Assembly (NCBI GenBank): GCA_903930515.1
Contig: CAIYYW010000343.1
Coordinates: 1-17,410 of the forward strand
DNA length: 17,410 nucleotides
Source: an uncultured delta proteobacterium
GTDB lineage: Bacteria; RBG-13-61-14; DRUE01
Direction of reading: 5' to 3'
The translations under genes were made by a program, and so were the position numbers. Below, piece after piece: positions 1-8,044 of the stretch. Each line of letters begins with the position of its first letter. The first letter of the stretch is position 1. The notes beneath the pieces are model-generated. The model was given only the letters and a program-made list of their open reading frames with translations, did not search any database and was not told the origin of the DNA.

Positions 1-1147
1 CTTTGTCACCGCGTCCGGAAACGTTGATGACCAGCAGTTTACCTTTACCCATCTCCTTCGCGAGCACCTTGGCCTGTGCCACGGCGTGCGCGCTTTCCAG
101 CGCCGGGATGATCCCTTCGTAATGGCAGAGCATCTCAAAGGCGTCCAGCGCCTCCTGGTCGGTGACCGAAACATAGGTCGCGCGGCCGGTGTCCTTGAGC
201 CAGGAATGCTCCGGCCCGACCCCGGGATAGTCCAGGCCGGGCGCGATGGAATGGGCCGGCTGGATCCGGCCGGCATCGTCCTGGAGCAGATAGCTTTTGG
301 ACCCGTGCAGAACGCCGATGCTCCCCGCGGAAAGGCTCGCGGAATGTTCGCCGGTGTTCAGTCCTTTTCCCGCAGCCTCCACCCCGATCAATTGAACCGA
401 GCGGTCCTTGATGAAGGGAAAAAATATCCCCATCGCATTGGACCCCCCGCCTACGCAGGCTAAAATCGCGTCCGGCAATTTCCCTTCCAATTTCTTGATC
501 TGCTTTTTGGTTTCTTTGCCGATCACCTTCTGGAACTCGCGCACGATCTTAGGATAGGGATGAGGCCCGGCGACCGAGCCGAGCAGATAGTAGGTGGTCC
601 GGACATTGGTGATCCAGTCGCGGAGCGCCTCGTTGAGGGCGTCTTTCAGGGTTTTGGACCCGCTGGATACCGGCCGCATTTTCGCGCCCAGGATTTTCAT
701 CCGGAAAACATTCAGGCTCTGCCGTTGAATGTCTTCCTCGCCCATAAAAATTTCGCACTCAAACCCGAGCCAGGCCGCGACCGTGGCCGTGGCCACCCCG
801 TGCTGGCCGGCGCCGGTCTCCGCGATCAGCCTCGGCTTGTTCATCCGCTTCGCCAGCAGGGCCTGACCGATGGTGTTGTTGATCTTGTGCGCGCCGGTGT
901 GGCATAAGTCCTCGCGCTTGAGATAAATTCTCGCGCCCCCGATTTTTTCCGTGAGCCGCCGGCAGAAATAAAGCGGGGTGGGCCGGCCCACATAGGTCTC
1001 CAGGTGGAAGCTCAGCTCGGCTTGGAATTCCGGGTCGGGATAGTATTTTTCAAACGCCTGTTCCAATTCAATCAGAGCCGGCATCAAAGTCTCGGCCACA
1101 AACCTTCCGCCGAACTCTCCGAATTTGCCTTGCTTATCCGGTAGCAT
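1..1147 (-). CDS. trpB: Tryptophan synthase beta subunit, 3' end cut by window edge
   Basis: TrpB condenses indole with L-serine to L-tryptophan using pyridoxal phosphate, in the cytosolic alpha2beta2 complex with TrpA. Reading the minus strand from ATG at 1147 gives 382 codons without a stop up to the window edge; the family is usually about 395-400 residues, so only some 15 residues are missing. Visible motifs: FGEFGGRFV near the start, the PLP-lysine motif HTGAHKINN (Lys about 88), AETGAGQHG with the catalytic Glu, the phosphate-binding GGGSNAMG loop, and GRGDK at the edge. ATG 1147 was chosen because the family consensus begins a few residues later and a GAGGCGGTGA Shine-Dalgarno lies just upstream, inside the end of trpF. 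It overlaps trpF by 14 bases, implying translational coupling. trpA would be expected just beyond the window. Identification is firm. Confidence 0.97.
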   Translation of the reverse strand, partial: MLPDKQGKFGEFGGRFVAETLMPALIELEQAFEKYYPDPEFQAELSFHLETYVGRPTPLYFCRRLTEKIGGARIYLKREDLCHTGAHKINNTIGQALLAKRMNKPRLIAETGAGQHGVATATVAAWLGFECEIFMGEEDIQRQSLNVFRMKILGAKMRPVSSGSKTLKDALNEALRDWITNVRTTYYLLGSVAGPHPYPKIVREFQKVIGKETKKQIKKLEGKLPDAILACVGGGSNAMGIFFPFIKDRSVQLIGVEAAGKGLNTGEHSASLSAGSIGVLHGSKSYLLQDDAGRIQPAHSIAPGLDYPGVGPEHSWLKDTGRATYVSVTDQEALDAFEMLCHYEGIIPALESAHAVAQAKVLAKEMGKGKLLVINVSGRGDK

Positions 1148-1751
1148 TTCTCACCGCCTCAATAAATTTTTCCAGCTTCAGATGATCCTTGATTCCGGGC
1201 GAGCCTTCAACCCCGCTCGCGACATCCACCGCCCAAGGTTGAACCGCTTTGATCGCTTCCGCCACATTTTCCGGATTCAGGCCTCCGGCCAGGATGATTT
1301 TCCCGGCGCGCACTCCTGCCTTTTTCGCCAAGCCCCAATCCGGGCTGACCCCGCTCCCGCCGTATTGCGGGGTCTTGCTGTCAATCAGCCACCGAACCCC
1401 CGAATACCGATTAAGGATCCGCAAATCCGCTTCGGAGTCCAGACGCAACGCCTTGATTACCGGGATCGCGACCTCGTTGCAATATTCCGGAGTTTCTTCG
1501 CCGTGCAATTGCGCCCAATCCATCTGGATTGCCTGCGCAACCTCAATAATGTCCTGCAAAGGCTGATTCACGAACACCCCCGCAATTTCGGTCTTGCCTT
1601 TGACCTCGCTGAAAATCTTCCGCGCGTTTTCCAGGTCAATCCGGCGCAAAGTTCCGGGCCAGAAGTTGAACCCGAGGATGTCGGCTCCCAGCTCCACCGC
1701 CAGGAGCGCGTCTTGCATCCGGGTGATCCCGCAGACCTTAACCTTGACCAT
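1134..1751 (-). CDS. trpF: Phosphoribosylanthranilate isomerase
   Basis: Catalyses the Amadori rearrangement of N-(5'-phosphoribosyl)anthranilate to the carboxyphenylamino-deoxyribulose phosphate, third step of tryptophan synthesis. The 205-residue length is normal for a monofunctional TrpF. Motifs: KVCGITR at 5-11 with catalytic Cys7, QLHGEE at 81-86, the catalytic Asp in WLIDSK (Asp124), [10 protein letters not shown] at 154-163 and VDVASGVE at 175-182, the last two forming the phosphate site of the TIM barrel. The start ATG overlaps the end of trpC by 14 bases and has a GGGAG Shine-Dalgarno about 7 bases upstream. It is separate from trpC here, unlike the fused E. coli enzyme. Confidence 0.97.
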   Translation of the reverse strand: MVKVKVCGITRMQDALLAVELGADILGFNFWPGTLRRIDLENARKIFSEVKGKTEIAGVFVNQPLQDIIEVAQAIQMDWAQLHGEETPEYCNEVAIPVIKALRLDSEADLRILNRYSGVRWLIDSKTPQYGGSGVSPDWGLAKKAGVRAGKIILAGGLNPENVAEAIKAVQPWAVDVASGVEGSPGIKDHLKLEKFIEAVRNATG

Positions 1752-2532
1752 AGACCAACTCCCGAATTTTTTGCTCGGGATTTTCCGCAGCCAAAATGGA
1801 TCCTCCGATCAGGAAGGCCTGAACCCCGAGCGCTTGAAATTCCTCAAGCTCGGCTCGGGACGAGAACCCGCTTTCGCTGATGACGATATGGTCTTTGGGG
1901 ATGAGCGGGAGGAGTTTCCGGGTGGTGTCCAGGCTGGTTTCCAGGGTGTCCAGATTGCGGTTATTGATCCCGATCAGACGGGCTCCCGATTCCAGGGTAA
2001 TTTCCAATTCCGCCTGATCGTGGATTTCCACCAGGGGCGTCATTCCCAGTTCGCGGGTCAGGAGAAAAAGCTCTTGCAATTTTTTCGGGTCCAGCGCGGA
2101 GACGATCAGCAGGATCAGGTCCGCGCCATAAATCCGACCCAGGACCACCTGGAAAGTTGAGAGGATAAAATCCTTGCACAAGACCGGAAGATCGCATTGG
2201 GTTTTCGTTTCCTTTAAGTCTTCCAGGCTTCCCCCGAAATGGTCCTGCTCGCATAAAACCGAAATCGCCCGGGCGCCCGCCCGCTGATAAATTTTTGCGT
2301 AAGCCGCGGGACTTAAACCCGGACGCAACTCGCCCGCGCTCGGGCTTTTGCGCTTGAGCTCGGCGATGATGGGAATGGCGCCGTTTTCTTTCCGAAGCAG
2401 GCTCGCGAAAGGGTCCCGGAGGGGAGGCGCTTCGGCCAGGAGCCGCTCCAATCGGGGAAGCGGGAAAATTTCCCTCTGCTCTTCCATCCGTTTCTTTTTT
2501 CGGGCCAGGATTTTTTCCAGGAATTCCGGCAT
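1738..2532 (-). CDS. trpC: Indole-3-glycerol phosphate synthase
   Basis: Closes the indole ring: converts CdRP to indole-3-glycerol phosphate with loss of CO2 and water. At 264 residues it is the normal size for a monofunctional TrpC TIM barrel. Catalytic and binding motifs are intact: IIAELKRKSPSAG (Glu58, Lys60), LCKDFI (Lys120), VEIHD (Glu169), GINNRNL at 188-194 and ISESGF (Glu220, Ser221). It starts one base after the trpD stop and ends inside the start of trpF, so it is certainly part of the same transcript. The Shine-Dalgarno (AAGGA about 10 bases upstream) is modest, consistent with coupling to trpD translation. Confidence 0.97.
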   Translation of the reverse strand: MPEFLEKILARKKKRMEEQREIFPLPRLERLLAEAPPLRDPFASLLRKENGAIPIIAELKRKSPSAGELRPGLSPAAYAKIYQRAGARAISVLCEQDHFGGSLEDLKETKTQCDLPVLCKDFILSTFQVVLGRIYGADLILLIVSALDPKKLQELFLLTRELGMTPLVEIHDQAELEITLESGARLIGINNRNLDTLETSLDTTRKLLPLIPKDHIVISESGFSSRAELEEFQALGVQAFLIGGSILAAENPEQKIRELVYGQG

Positions 2533-2533
2533 T

Positions 2534-3547
2534 TTAAGAGATTCCTTGGGAGAGCTTGATCAACTGCTCCAGCTTGGATTTGGCTTTGCCGGACTGGATC
2601 GTCTCCTCGGCGATCTTGATCCCCTCCTTGATGGAGGCAGCCTTGCCGGAAACATAAATGGCGGCGCCGGCGTTCAGGAGCACAACCGAGGTTTTCGGCC
2701 CTTTGGCTCCGGCCAGGATTTCCCTGATCAGCTCGGCGTTATAATTTTTCGCTCCGCCCCTGATCTCCATCAGATGGCTTTTCGGGAACCCGAATTGTTC
2801 GGGCGTGATTTCGTATTCGCGGACCTGGCCGTCTTTAAGCTCGGCGATGAAAGTAGGGCCGGTGATGGTGATTTCATCCAAACCGTCCGAGCCGTGCGCC
2901 ACTAATGCGCGCTTGCTGCCCAGCTGGTTCAAGACTTCGGCGACGGGCCGGACCCATTTCTTGTCAAACACGCCCAGGAGCTGATGCTTGGCGTCCGCGG
3001 GATTGCTGAGCGGGCCGAGTAAATTGAAGATGGTCCGGATGCCCATTTCGCGGCGGGGGGTGATCGCGTGCTTCATCGCGGAATGGAGGAGGGGGGCAAA
3101 GAGGAATCCGATCCCGCATCGGGCGAGACAATTTTCCACCACCGCGACTTCCGCTTCAATATTCACCCCCAGTTCGGCGAGCACATCCGCGCTGCCGCAG
3201 GTGGAGGACGCGGCTCGGTTGCCGTGCTTGGCCACCGGAATCCCGGCCCCGGCCGCGACCAGGGCGCTGACCGTTGAGATATTGAAAGTCATGGAATGGT
3301 CCCCGCCGGTCCCGCAGGTGTCAATCGCGTCCGGGGGCGCCTTGATCTTTTGGGCCTTGGACCGCATCACCTTGGCCCCGGCCGTCAGCTCCGGAACGGT
3401 CTCTCCCTTGACCCTAAGCCCCATCAGGAACGCGGCCACCTGGCTGGGAGTGGCCAGTCCGGTCATAATCTCTTCCATCACCAGGGTCATTGAGTCCTGA
3501 TCCAGGTTGGATCCTTCCGCCAATAGCGCGATCGCGTCGGTGATCAT
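2534..3547 (-). CDS. trpD: Anthranilate phosphoribosyltransferase
   Basis: Transfers the phosphoribosyl group of PRPP to anthranilate, second step of the pathway. The 337 residues match the usual stand-alone TrpD. Seen in order: an N-terminal helical domain, the PRPP/Mg loop CGTGGDHSMTFNIST at 78-92, KHGNRAASSTCGSADVL at 107-123, the anthranilate-side HGSDGLDE motif and a C-terminal NAGAA segment. The glycine loop reads GGDHSMTFN rather than the common GGDxxGTFN, a conservative variant. It lies 19 bases after trpG with a strong Shine-Dalgarno (GGAGAAGGAG) just before ATG 3547. It is not fused to trpG, in contrast to enterobacteria. Confidence 0.97.
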   Translation of the reverse strand: MITDAIALLAEGSNLDQDSMTLVMEEIMTGLATPSQVAAFLMGLRVKGETVPELTAGAKVMRSKAQKIKAPPDAIDTCGTGGDHSMTFNISTVSALVAAGAGIPVAKHGNRAASSTCGSADVLAELGVNIEAEVAVVENCLARCGIGFLFAPLLHSAMKHAITPRREMGIRTIFNLLGPLSNPADAKHQLLGVFDKKWVRPVAEVLNQLGSKRALVAHGSDGLDEITITGPTFIAELKDGQVREYEITPEQFGFPKSHLMEIRGGAKNYNAELIREILAGAKGPKTSVVLLNAGAAIYVSGKAASIKEGIKIAEETIQSGKAKSKLEQLIKLSQGIS

Positions 3548-3566
3548 TTTCCTGCTCCTTCTCCGA

Positions 3567-4130
3567 TCAAAGCTCCAAAAAGTTTCTCAGCAATTTTTTT
3601 CCCTCTTCGGTCAGGATGGATTCCGGATGGAATTGCACGCCCTCAATGACAAATTGTTTATGCCGGATCCCCATAATCTCCCCGTCATCCGCCCGGGCGG
3701 TCACCACCAACTCCGGGGGAAGGGATTTTTCTTCCACCGCCAGGGAATGGTAGCGGATGGCGATAAAGGGATTTTTGATCGCGCGGAAAATGGTCTTGCC
3801 ATCGTGGCTGATTTCCGAGACCTTTCCGTGCATCAGCTTTTTCGCCCGGATGATCCTGGCGCCGAAGGCGTATCCGATTGACTGATGACCGAGGCAAACC
3901 CCGAACAAGGGCTTCCTGCCCGCGAAATGACGGATCAACTCCACGCAGATTCCCGCGTCTTCCGGCCGCTTGGGACCGGGCGAGATCACGATCCGCTCCG
4001 GGTTCAGCGCTTCAATCTCCGCGATGCTGACCTGGTCGTTGCGTTTGACGACCAACTCCTTTCCCATCTCGCCCAGGTATTGGACCAGGTTGTAGGTGAA
4101 GGAGTCGTAATTATCAATCATCAGGATCAT
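3567..4130 (-). CDS. trpG: Anthranilate synthase, glutamine amidotransferase subunit
   Basis: Class I glutamine amidotransferase that supplies ammonia to TrpE. The 187 residues are full length. The catalytic triad is present: Cys79 in GVCLGHQ, and His168 and Glu170 in VQFHPES. The N-terminal IDNYDSFTYNL and SPGPKRPEDAG (oxyanion region; usual form SPGPGxPxxAG) are also visible. Its ATG overlaps the trpE stop in an ATGA arrangement, and a GAGG Shine-Dalgarno sits 7 bases upstream. No pabA-specific context is present; its location between trpE and trpD argues for tryptophan synthesis, although it could also serve folate synthesis as in Bacillus. Confidence 0.96.
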   Translation of the reverse strand: MILMIDNYDSFTYNLVQYLGEMGKELVVKRNDQVSIAEIEALNPERIVISPGPKRPEDAGICVELIRHFAGRKPLFGVCLGHQSIGYAFGARIIRAKKLMHGKVSEISHDGKTIFRAIKNPFIAIRYHSLAVEEKSLPPELVVTARADDGEIMGIRHKQFVIEGVQFHPESILTEEGKKLLRNFLEL

Positions 4131-5632
4131 TGGTCCGCCTCGTTCAAACTTAGTCCGGCCCGGGCCATTTCAATCGCGCGCATCATGGCCTTGGCCTTGT
4201 TCACGGTTTCCTGGAACTCCAGGGCCGGGACCGAATCCGCGACCAGGCCGGCTCCGGCCTGGATATTGATCATTCCGTCCTTGATCAGGATGGTGCGGAT
4301 GGTGATGCACATATCCATATTGCCGTTGAAGCTGAAATAGCCGACCGCTCCCCCGTAAACCCCGCGCCGGCCCGGCTCCAATTCCTCAATGATCTCCATC
4401 GCCCGGATCTTGGGAGCGCCGGTCAGGGTCCCGGCCGGGAACGCCGCCCGGAGCACATCATAGGCGTCTTTCCCTTTTTCCAGCTCGCCCACCACATTGG
4501 ACACCAGGTGCATCACATGACTGTATCTCTCAACCACCATCAACTCGTTGACCTTGACCGTGCCGATCTTGCAGACCCTGCCCAGGTCGTTCCTTCCCAA
4601 ATCCACCAGCATAATATGCTCGGCTTTTTCCTTGGGATCGCTTTTCAACTCCTGTTCCAAGGCCAAATCTTCTTCCGGGGTTTTGCCGCGCGGACGGGTC
4701 CCGGCAATCGGACGCGCCTCGCATTTTCCGTCTTCCACCCGGACCAGCACCTCGGGCGATCCTCCCACCAGGAATTCCCCTCCCATTTTGAGGAAAAAGA
4801 GATAGGGACTGGGGTTGATGTGTCTCAGGGCGCGGTAGAGCTGGAAGGGATCCACCCGGGCCGGGGCGCGGAATCTTTGGCTGAGCACGGCCTGGATGAT
4901 GTCTCCGGCTCTGATGTATTGAAGGGTTTTTTCCACCGCGTTCTCAAATTCTTCCTTGGAGAAGTTGCTCTGGAAGCCGAGCGGGTCGCGGTTGACCGGG
5001 GGTTCCGGGATGGTGATCGGCGCTTTCAGCCTCTGCGCGATCCGCTCAATCTCCTGGATCGCCCTCTGATATTCATCGGCCAAGGACCCGCCGTGGTTGA
5101 TATGGGTATTGACCACGATCTTGATCGTGTGTTTGGCGCGGTCGAAAATAATTAGCTTGTCCGTGATAAACATATGCACATCAAAACCGCCCGGCTCGTC
5201 CGGATTCCTGGACGGGAGTTTCTCAAAAAAACGGACCAAATCATAGCCGAGGTATCCGACGGCCCCGCCGAAGAACCTGGGCAGGCCCGGGATCTGCACC
5301 GGGTGATAGTTGGACAGGATTTCCTTCAAGGGATCGAGCGGGTCGTTGAACCCTTCAATCTCCCGGAATTTAGACCCTTCAATGATCTCGGCTTTTTTGC
5401 CCTTGCTCCGGTAGATCAGTTTGGGCTCGGAACCCAGGAAAGAATAGCGCGCCCATTTTTCTCCGCCTTCCACGCTTTCCAGCAAAAAGGCGTAGTCGCT
5501 CGGCTCCAGGCGCAAAAATGCCCCAACCGGACTTTCCAAATCCCAGAGGATTTCTCCGTAAACCGGAATCAGGTTGCCGGAACGGGATAATTCCTGGTAA
5601 GAGGAGAATGCTGGATAATATTTAATCACCAC
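4127..5632 (-). CDS. trpE: Anthranilate synthase component I, GTG start
   Basis: Converts chorismate plus ammonia to anthranilate, the committed and feedback-controlled step. The 501 residues are normal. The N-terminal domain carries the LLES motif (50-53) and the chorismate domain carries NPSPYLFF (273-280), both part of the tryptophan feedback site in characterised TrpE proteins, so allosteric inhibition is expected. Other motifs: PIAGTRPRG (308-316), EHIMLVDLGRNDLG (338-351) and GTLTGAPK (401-408). The start must be one of two tandem GTG codons (5632 or 5629): an in-frame TGA stands at 5647-5645, the only upstream ATG is out of frame, and homologues begin about here. There is no recognisable Shine-Dalgarno, and the -10 box ends only 14 bases before the GTG. 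Confidence 0.96.
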   Translation of the reverse strand: MVIKYYPAFSSYQELSRSGNLIPVYGEILWDLESPVGAFLRLEPSDYAFLLESVEGGEKWARYSFLGSEPKLIYRSKGKKAEIIEGSKFREIEGFNDPLDPLKEILSNYHPVQIPGLPRFFGGAVGYLGYDLVRFFEKLPSRNPDEPGGFDVHMFITDKLIIFDRAKHTIKIVVNTHINHGGSLADEYQRAIQEIERIAQRLKAPITIPEPPVNRDPLGFQSNFSKEEFENAVEKTLQYIRAGDIIQAVLSQRFRAPARVDPFQLYRALRHINPSPYLFFLKMGGEFLVGGSPEVLVRVEDGKCEARPIAGTRPRGKTPEEDLALEQELKSDPKEKAEHIMLVDLGRNDLGRVCKIGTVKVNELMVVERYSHVMHLVSNVVGELEKGKDAYDVLRAAFPAGTLTGAPKIRAMEIIEELEPGRRGVYGGAVGYFSFNGNMDMCITIRTILIKDGMINIQAGAGLVADSVPALEFQETVNKAKAMMRAIEMARAGLSLNEADQ

Positions 5633-5646
5633 CCCATTAAAAAGTC

Positions 5647-5674
5647 ATTATTTCCAATTTCCCTTTTTTGTCAA
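5647..5674 (-). promoter_or_regulatory. Sigma70-type promoter of the trp operon
   Basis: On the minus strand TTGACA (5674-5669, 6/6 to consensus) is followed after 16 bases by AATAAT (5652-5647, 5/6). Transcription would start at about 5640-5638, giving a 5' UTR of only about 6-8 bases before the GTG of trpE. This leaves no space for a leader peptide with terminator/antiterminator hairpins, a T-box or a TRAP site. No TrpR-like palindrome is visible. The upstream SGNH gene ends at 5698 with no terminator, so some readthrough into trp is possible. Confidence 0.8.
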
Positions 5675-5697
5675 GTCCGGCCGGTTCCGAGCAACCC

Positions 5698-6732
5698 TTA
5701 CTTGAAAAGCTGGGGGGAATTTTCCAGGAGATGATTGAAAATGAACTCCGCGGCCAGGCGGTTCCCAAAGGGGTTGTAATGCGGGTCCTTGGTGGAGATC
5801 ACCAGCATTTGAGCCGGGAACCGGGAAAAGGGGGGGTAGAGGTCCAGTACCTGGAAGCCCGCGCGGGTTGCCGCGCTCGCGACTTTTTGGTCCAGGTCCC
5901 GGTAGCGGTAATGGTCCGGCCAATCAATGCCCGGCCGGGTGAGATGGGGAAGGATGACCAGCAGGATCGGAACCTGGTTTTGGCGGGACCAATTCCCCAT
6001 CTCCTCAAAAGACTGGAGGGTGGAATTCCATTTTGCCGGGCTTTGGTATAGATACCGGATATAGTCGTTATCCGACCGGAGCATTATTTCCAGTTTCTCT
6101 TTTGTGATCACCAGCAGGGAGAGCAGGTTGGAGTATTGCCACCAGGAGGGTGGATGGAAATATGATTTCAACGGCTGGATCGGAGATGTCTCCGGGTCAT
6201 TCAGGCAATAGCCGATTACCACCAGGTCGGGCGAAAAAGCCTCCACCTTGCGCGCCAGTTCCGCGGCCTCGTCCCGGGTGTCGTATCCGCTCACCCCGAA
6301 ATTCAAGACCTGGAAATTTTCGGATGGGAATTTTTCCCTGAGCAATCGCTCCAGGTTTTGCGGATAGTTGTCCTCAACATTCACTCCCAATCCGAAGGTG
6401 AACGAATCCCCCAGCATTACGATCCGTTTCTGGCCAAGGGATTTCTGAAGCGCGATTTCCCCGCCCCTCATTCCGAAACTATTGATCCGGATCCGGATCC
6501 CGTTGTAAGTCCCGTTTGCGTTCGGCCTTAATTCATAATCCAGTCCCGGGACCCGGGATGGTTGATGAAAATCCCTTTTCCAGGCCCGAACTTTCCTGGT
6601 CTCGGAGACCGCATAGTATTCAGGCTTGCGCAGAATCCGGAGGATCAGTTCGGAAACCGACAGGGCAAAAACGGCCGCGAGGAAAAAGAGCAGGGGACCG
6701 GCCAAAAGATTTCTCAAGGATTTTTTCCCCAT
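5698..6732 (-). CDS. Membrane-anchored SGNH/GDSL-type hydrolase
   Basis: Predicted 344-residue serine esterase or acetyl-hydrolase of the SGNH fold, anchored by one N-terminal hydrophobic segment (about residues 10-34) with the catalytic domain outside the cytoplasm. Family blocks are present: MLGDSFTFG with nucleophile Ser110, FGVSGYDT (block II Gly), GYCLND with Asn178, and DPHYNPFGN with Asp316/His318. The segment before block I (IRINSFGMRG) resembles the strand that precedes many cell-surface SGNH enzymes. Substrate is unknown; deacetylation or esterification of an envelope or exported polysaccharide is a family-based guess. The frame opens further upstream at a TTG (6780), but ATG 6732 is preferred: a -10 box lies 6 bases before it, so TTG would be upstream of the transcript. 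No Shine-Dalgarno. It is transcribed alone or runs on into trp. Confidence 0.85.
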   Translation of the reverse strand: MGKKSLRNLLAGPLLFFLAAVFALSVSELILRILRKPEYYAVSETRKVRAWKRDFHQPSRVPGLDYELRPNANGTYNGIRIRINSFGMRGGEIALQKSLGQKRIVMLGDSFTFGLGVNVEDNYPQNLERLLREKFPSENFQVLNFGVSGYDTRDEAAELARKVEAFSPDLVVIGYCLNDPETSPIQPLKSYFHPPSWWQYSNLLSLLVITKEKLEIMLRSDNDYIRYLYQSPAKWNSTLQSFEEMGNWSRQNQVPILLVILPHLTRPGIDWPDHYRYRDLDQKVASAATRAGFQVLDLYPPFSRFPAQMLVISTKDPHYNPFGNRLAAEFIFNHLLENSPQLFK

Positions 6733-6738
6733 TGATCT

Positions 6739-6767
6739 AATATATTTGAAATCAGGGCTAAAGACAA
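6739..6767 (-). promoter_or_regulatory. Promoter of the SGNH hydrolase, leaderless geometry
   Basis: Minus strand TTGTCT (6767-6762, 4/6) with a 17-base spacer and TATATT (6744-6739, 5/6). Six bases (AGATCA) separate the -10 box from ATG 6732, so the expected +1 is the A of the start codon itself. Lack of a Shine-Dalgarno sequence agrees with a leaderless mRNA. Confidence 0.7.
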
Positions 6768-6790
6768 AAATCTGACGCAAGAATAATTAG

Positions 6791-6823
6791 AAAAAAAGCG
6801 CCGGCTGAATCAGCCGGCGCTTT
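6791..6823 (-). terminator. Intrinsic terminator of the four-gene dehydrogenase/hydrolase operon
   Basis: A perfect inverted repeat, AAAGCGCCGGCTG (6795-6807) and CAGCCGGCGCTTT (6811-6823) with a 3-base loop, gives a 13-bp stem. Read on the minus strand it is followed by seven consecutive T (6797-6791). It lies 19 bases beyond the stop of the creatininase-family gene and ahead of the SGNH promoter, cleanly separating the two transcription units. Confidence 0.92.
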
Positions 6824-6841
6824 CCGCTCTTGTTTTCCTGG

Positions 6842-7951
6842 TTAAAAAGTCAGCCTGGGCAGGGAATAAACCGATTTCCAGCCTTTGCTCAAAGGTTCTT
6901 TCAGGTATGGCGCCATTTCCTTTGCGGACCGGAGCGTGACTTTTTCCACCGGGGGCAATTTCCCGGGCGGGAAGGTCTCCAGGATCTGGTCAATGCAGAG
7001 GGTGAGGTATTTGAGGATTGCCACGACCGGTTTTTTGGCCTTGGCCGCGGTGGCTCGGGTGGGCTGTCCCACAATCCCCTCGGGGGTGGCCTTGAGTTCA
7101 ATGGTCATCTGTCCCTCGCCCTCGGACCAGCGGTGGGGCCTATGGAAATTATCCACCGAGTTGTCAAAGTGTCCGCCCGGAAGCAGCGGCTCGGACTTGG
7201 TGTCAACCGCGTATTTCATCTCGCACATTCCTTTCGGGAACAGGAGCAGGGCGAGCGAGGTCTCGGCCTCGTCGGCATGGACAAAGGGGGTGTCAATATG
7301 GTCGGCCTTGGCGCCCGGATACCAGAACTCGCGTACCGCGCGGTGCCAGTCAATGACCTGGAACACGCCGGGGAGCTGGAACCGGTTCATAAACTCGTGA
7401 ATGGCGGCCTCCAGGATCCAAAGCTGGCCGTGGTTGTTGACGATGATCTGCTTGCGGAACCCGTCATTCCAGAGACCGAGCATGACATAAACCATATATT
7501 CCTTGACGATCTCCTGGGGGATGATCACATTGCCGGGCATGCCGATGTGATGATAGGGATGGCCGCCGTAGCTTAAGGGGTTGTGCGCGAGCGCGACCGG
7601 CCGTCCCTGCCTGGCCGAGTATCTCCGCAAGCCTTCGCAAATCTGGGTGACATTGAAACTGTCCAGGCCGGAAACATTGTGCGGGCCGTGGTTCTCGGTG
7701 CAGCCGACCGGGATCAGCACGATGTCGTTCTTGCGGCGGTTCTCAATCAGGTGCGTCCGGACCGTGGTCTGGATATATGATCCGGGCATGCCCAGCTCCG
7801 GCGGGGAAGGAATCCCGTATTCCGCCAGGATCTTGTCCAATTCCTTTTCCGAAGCGTCCCAAATCCGTTTCTTCATCCTCCCGACTTCCGTGTTTTCAAA
7901 TACGATCGCAGGGTGTTCCGTGGTGATCCAAAGGTCATTTCCTTTCGCCAT
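6842..7951 (-). CDS. iolN: Creatininase-family hydrolase, likely 3-dehydro-scyllo-inosose hydrolase (IolN-like)
   Basis: A 369-residue metal-dependent amidohydrolase-like protein of the creatininase superfamily. Metal-site motifs are visible: PVGCTENHGPH with Glu86 and His88, Asp97 in GLDSFN, His174 in VNNHGQL (NGHGGN in relatives) and HADEAETS at 225-232. It is longer than true creatininases (about 250 residues), having an N-terminal extension of about 75 residues and a C-terminal tail. Its partners are an IolM-like dehydrogenase and an IolO-like epimerase. In Thermotoga maritima IolN is the creatininase-family enzyme that hydrolytically opens the diketo-inositol ring to 5-keto-L-gluconate, which is the basis of the call. 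The start ATG has a textbook AAAGGAG Shine-Dalgarno 7 bases upstream. It is the last gene of the operon. Family call is firm, substrate is inferred. Confidence 0.72.
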   Translation of the reverse strand: MAKGNDLWITTEHPAIVFENTEVGRMKKRIWDASEKELDKILAEYGIPSPPELGMPGSYIQTTVRTHLIENRRKNDIVLIPVGCTENHGPHNVSGLDSFNVTQICEGLRRYSARQGRPVALAHNPLSYGGHPYHHIGMPGNVIIPQEIVKEYMVYVMLGLWNDGFRKQIIVNNHGQLWILEAAIHEFMNRFQLPGVFQVIDWHRAVREFWYPGAKADHIDTPFVHADEAETSLALLLFPKGMCEMKYAVDTKSEPLLPGGHFDNSVDNFHRPHRWSEGEGQMTIELKATPEGIVGQPTRATAAKAKKPVVAILKYLTLCIDQILETFPPGKLPPVEKVTLRSAKEMAPYLKEPLSKGWKSVYSLPRLTF

Positions 7952-7982
7952 TTTTATCTCCTTTCTTATTATTATTTTTTAT

Positions 7983-8038
7983 TCACCGCAAAGGCGCAAA
8001 GAATTTTTATTCGTAGCGCAGACACTCCTGTCCGCGCA
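7983..8038. repeat. Probable dispersed intergenic repeat with hairpin
   Basis: The 93-base gap between the second dehydrogenase and the IolN-like gene holds a direct repeat of CGCAAAG (within CCGCAAAGGCGCAAAG) and, after a short AT stretch, an inverted repeat GCGCAGAC (8016-8023) / GTCCGCGC (8030-8037) with a 6-base loop. On the transcribed minus strand the stem pairs over 8 bp with one G-U pair. From memory, very similar CGCAAAG and GCGCAGACA...TGTCTGCGC strings recur between genes in many environmental genomes and give spurious peptides with AQTLLS. That it is dispersed in this genome is inference; only one copy is in the window. Confidence 0.5.
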
Positions 8039-8044
8039 CAACTT

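Noticed and set aside
5633-5697. Search for a trp leader peptide, T-box, TRAP site or TrpR operator before trpE.
   Set aside because: The promoter leaves a 5' UTR of under 10 bases and no matching motif or hairpin is present.
6733-6780. TTG start 16 codons upstream for the SGNH hydrolase.
   Set aside because: The segment coincides with a -35/-10 promoter and has no Shine-Dalgarno; ATG 6732 begins a typical membrane anchor.
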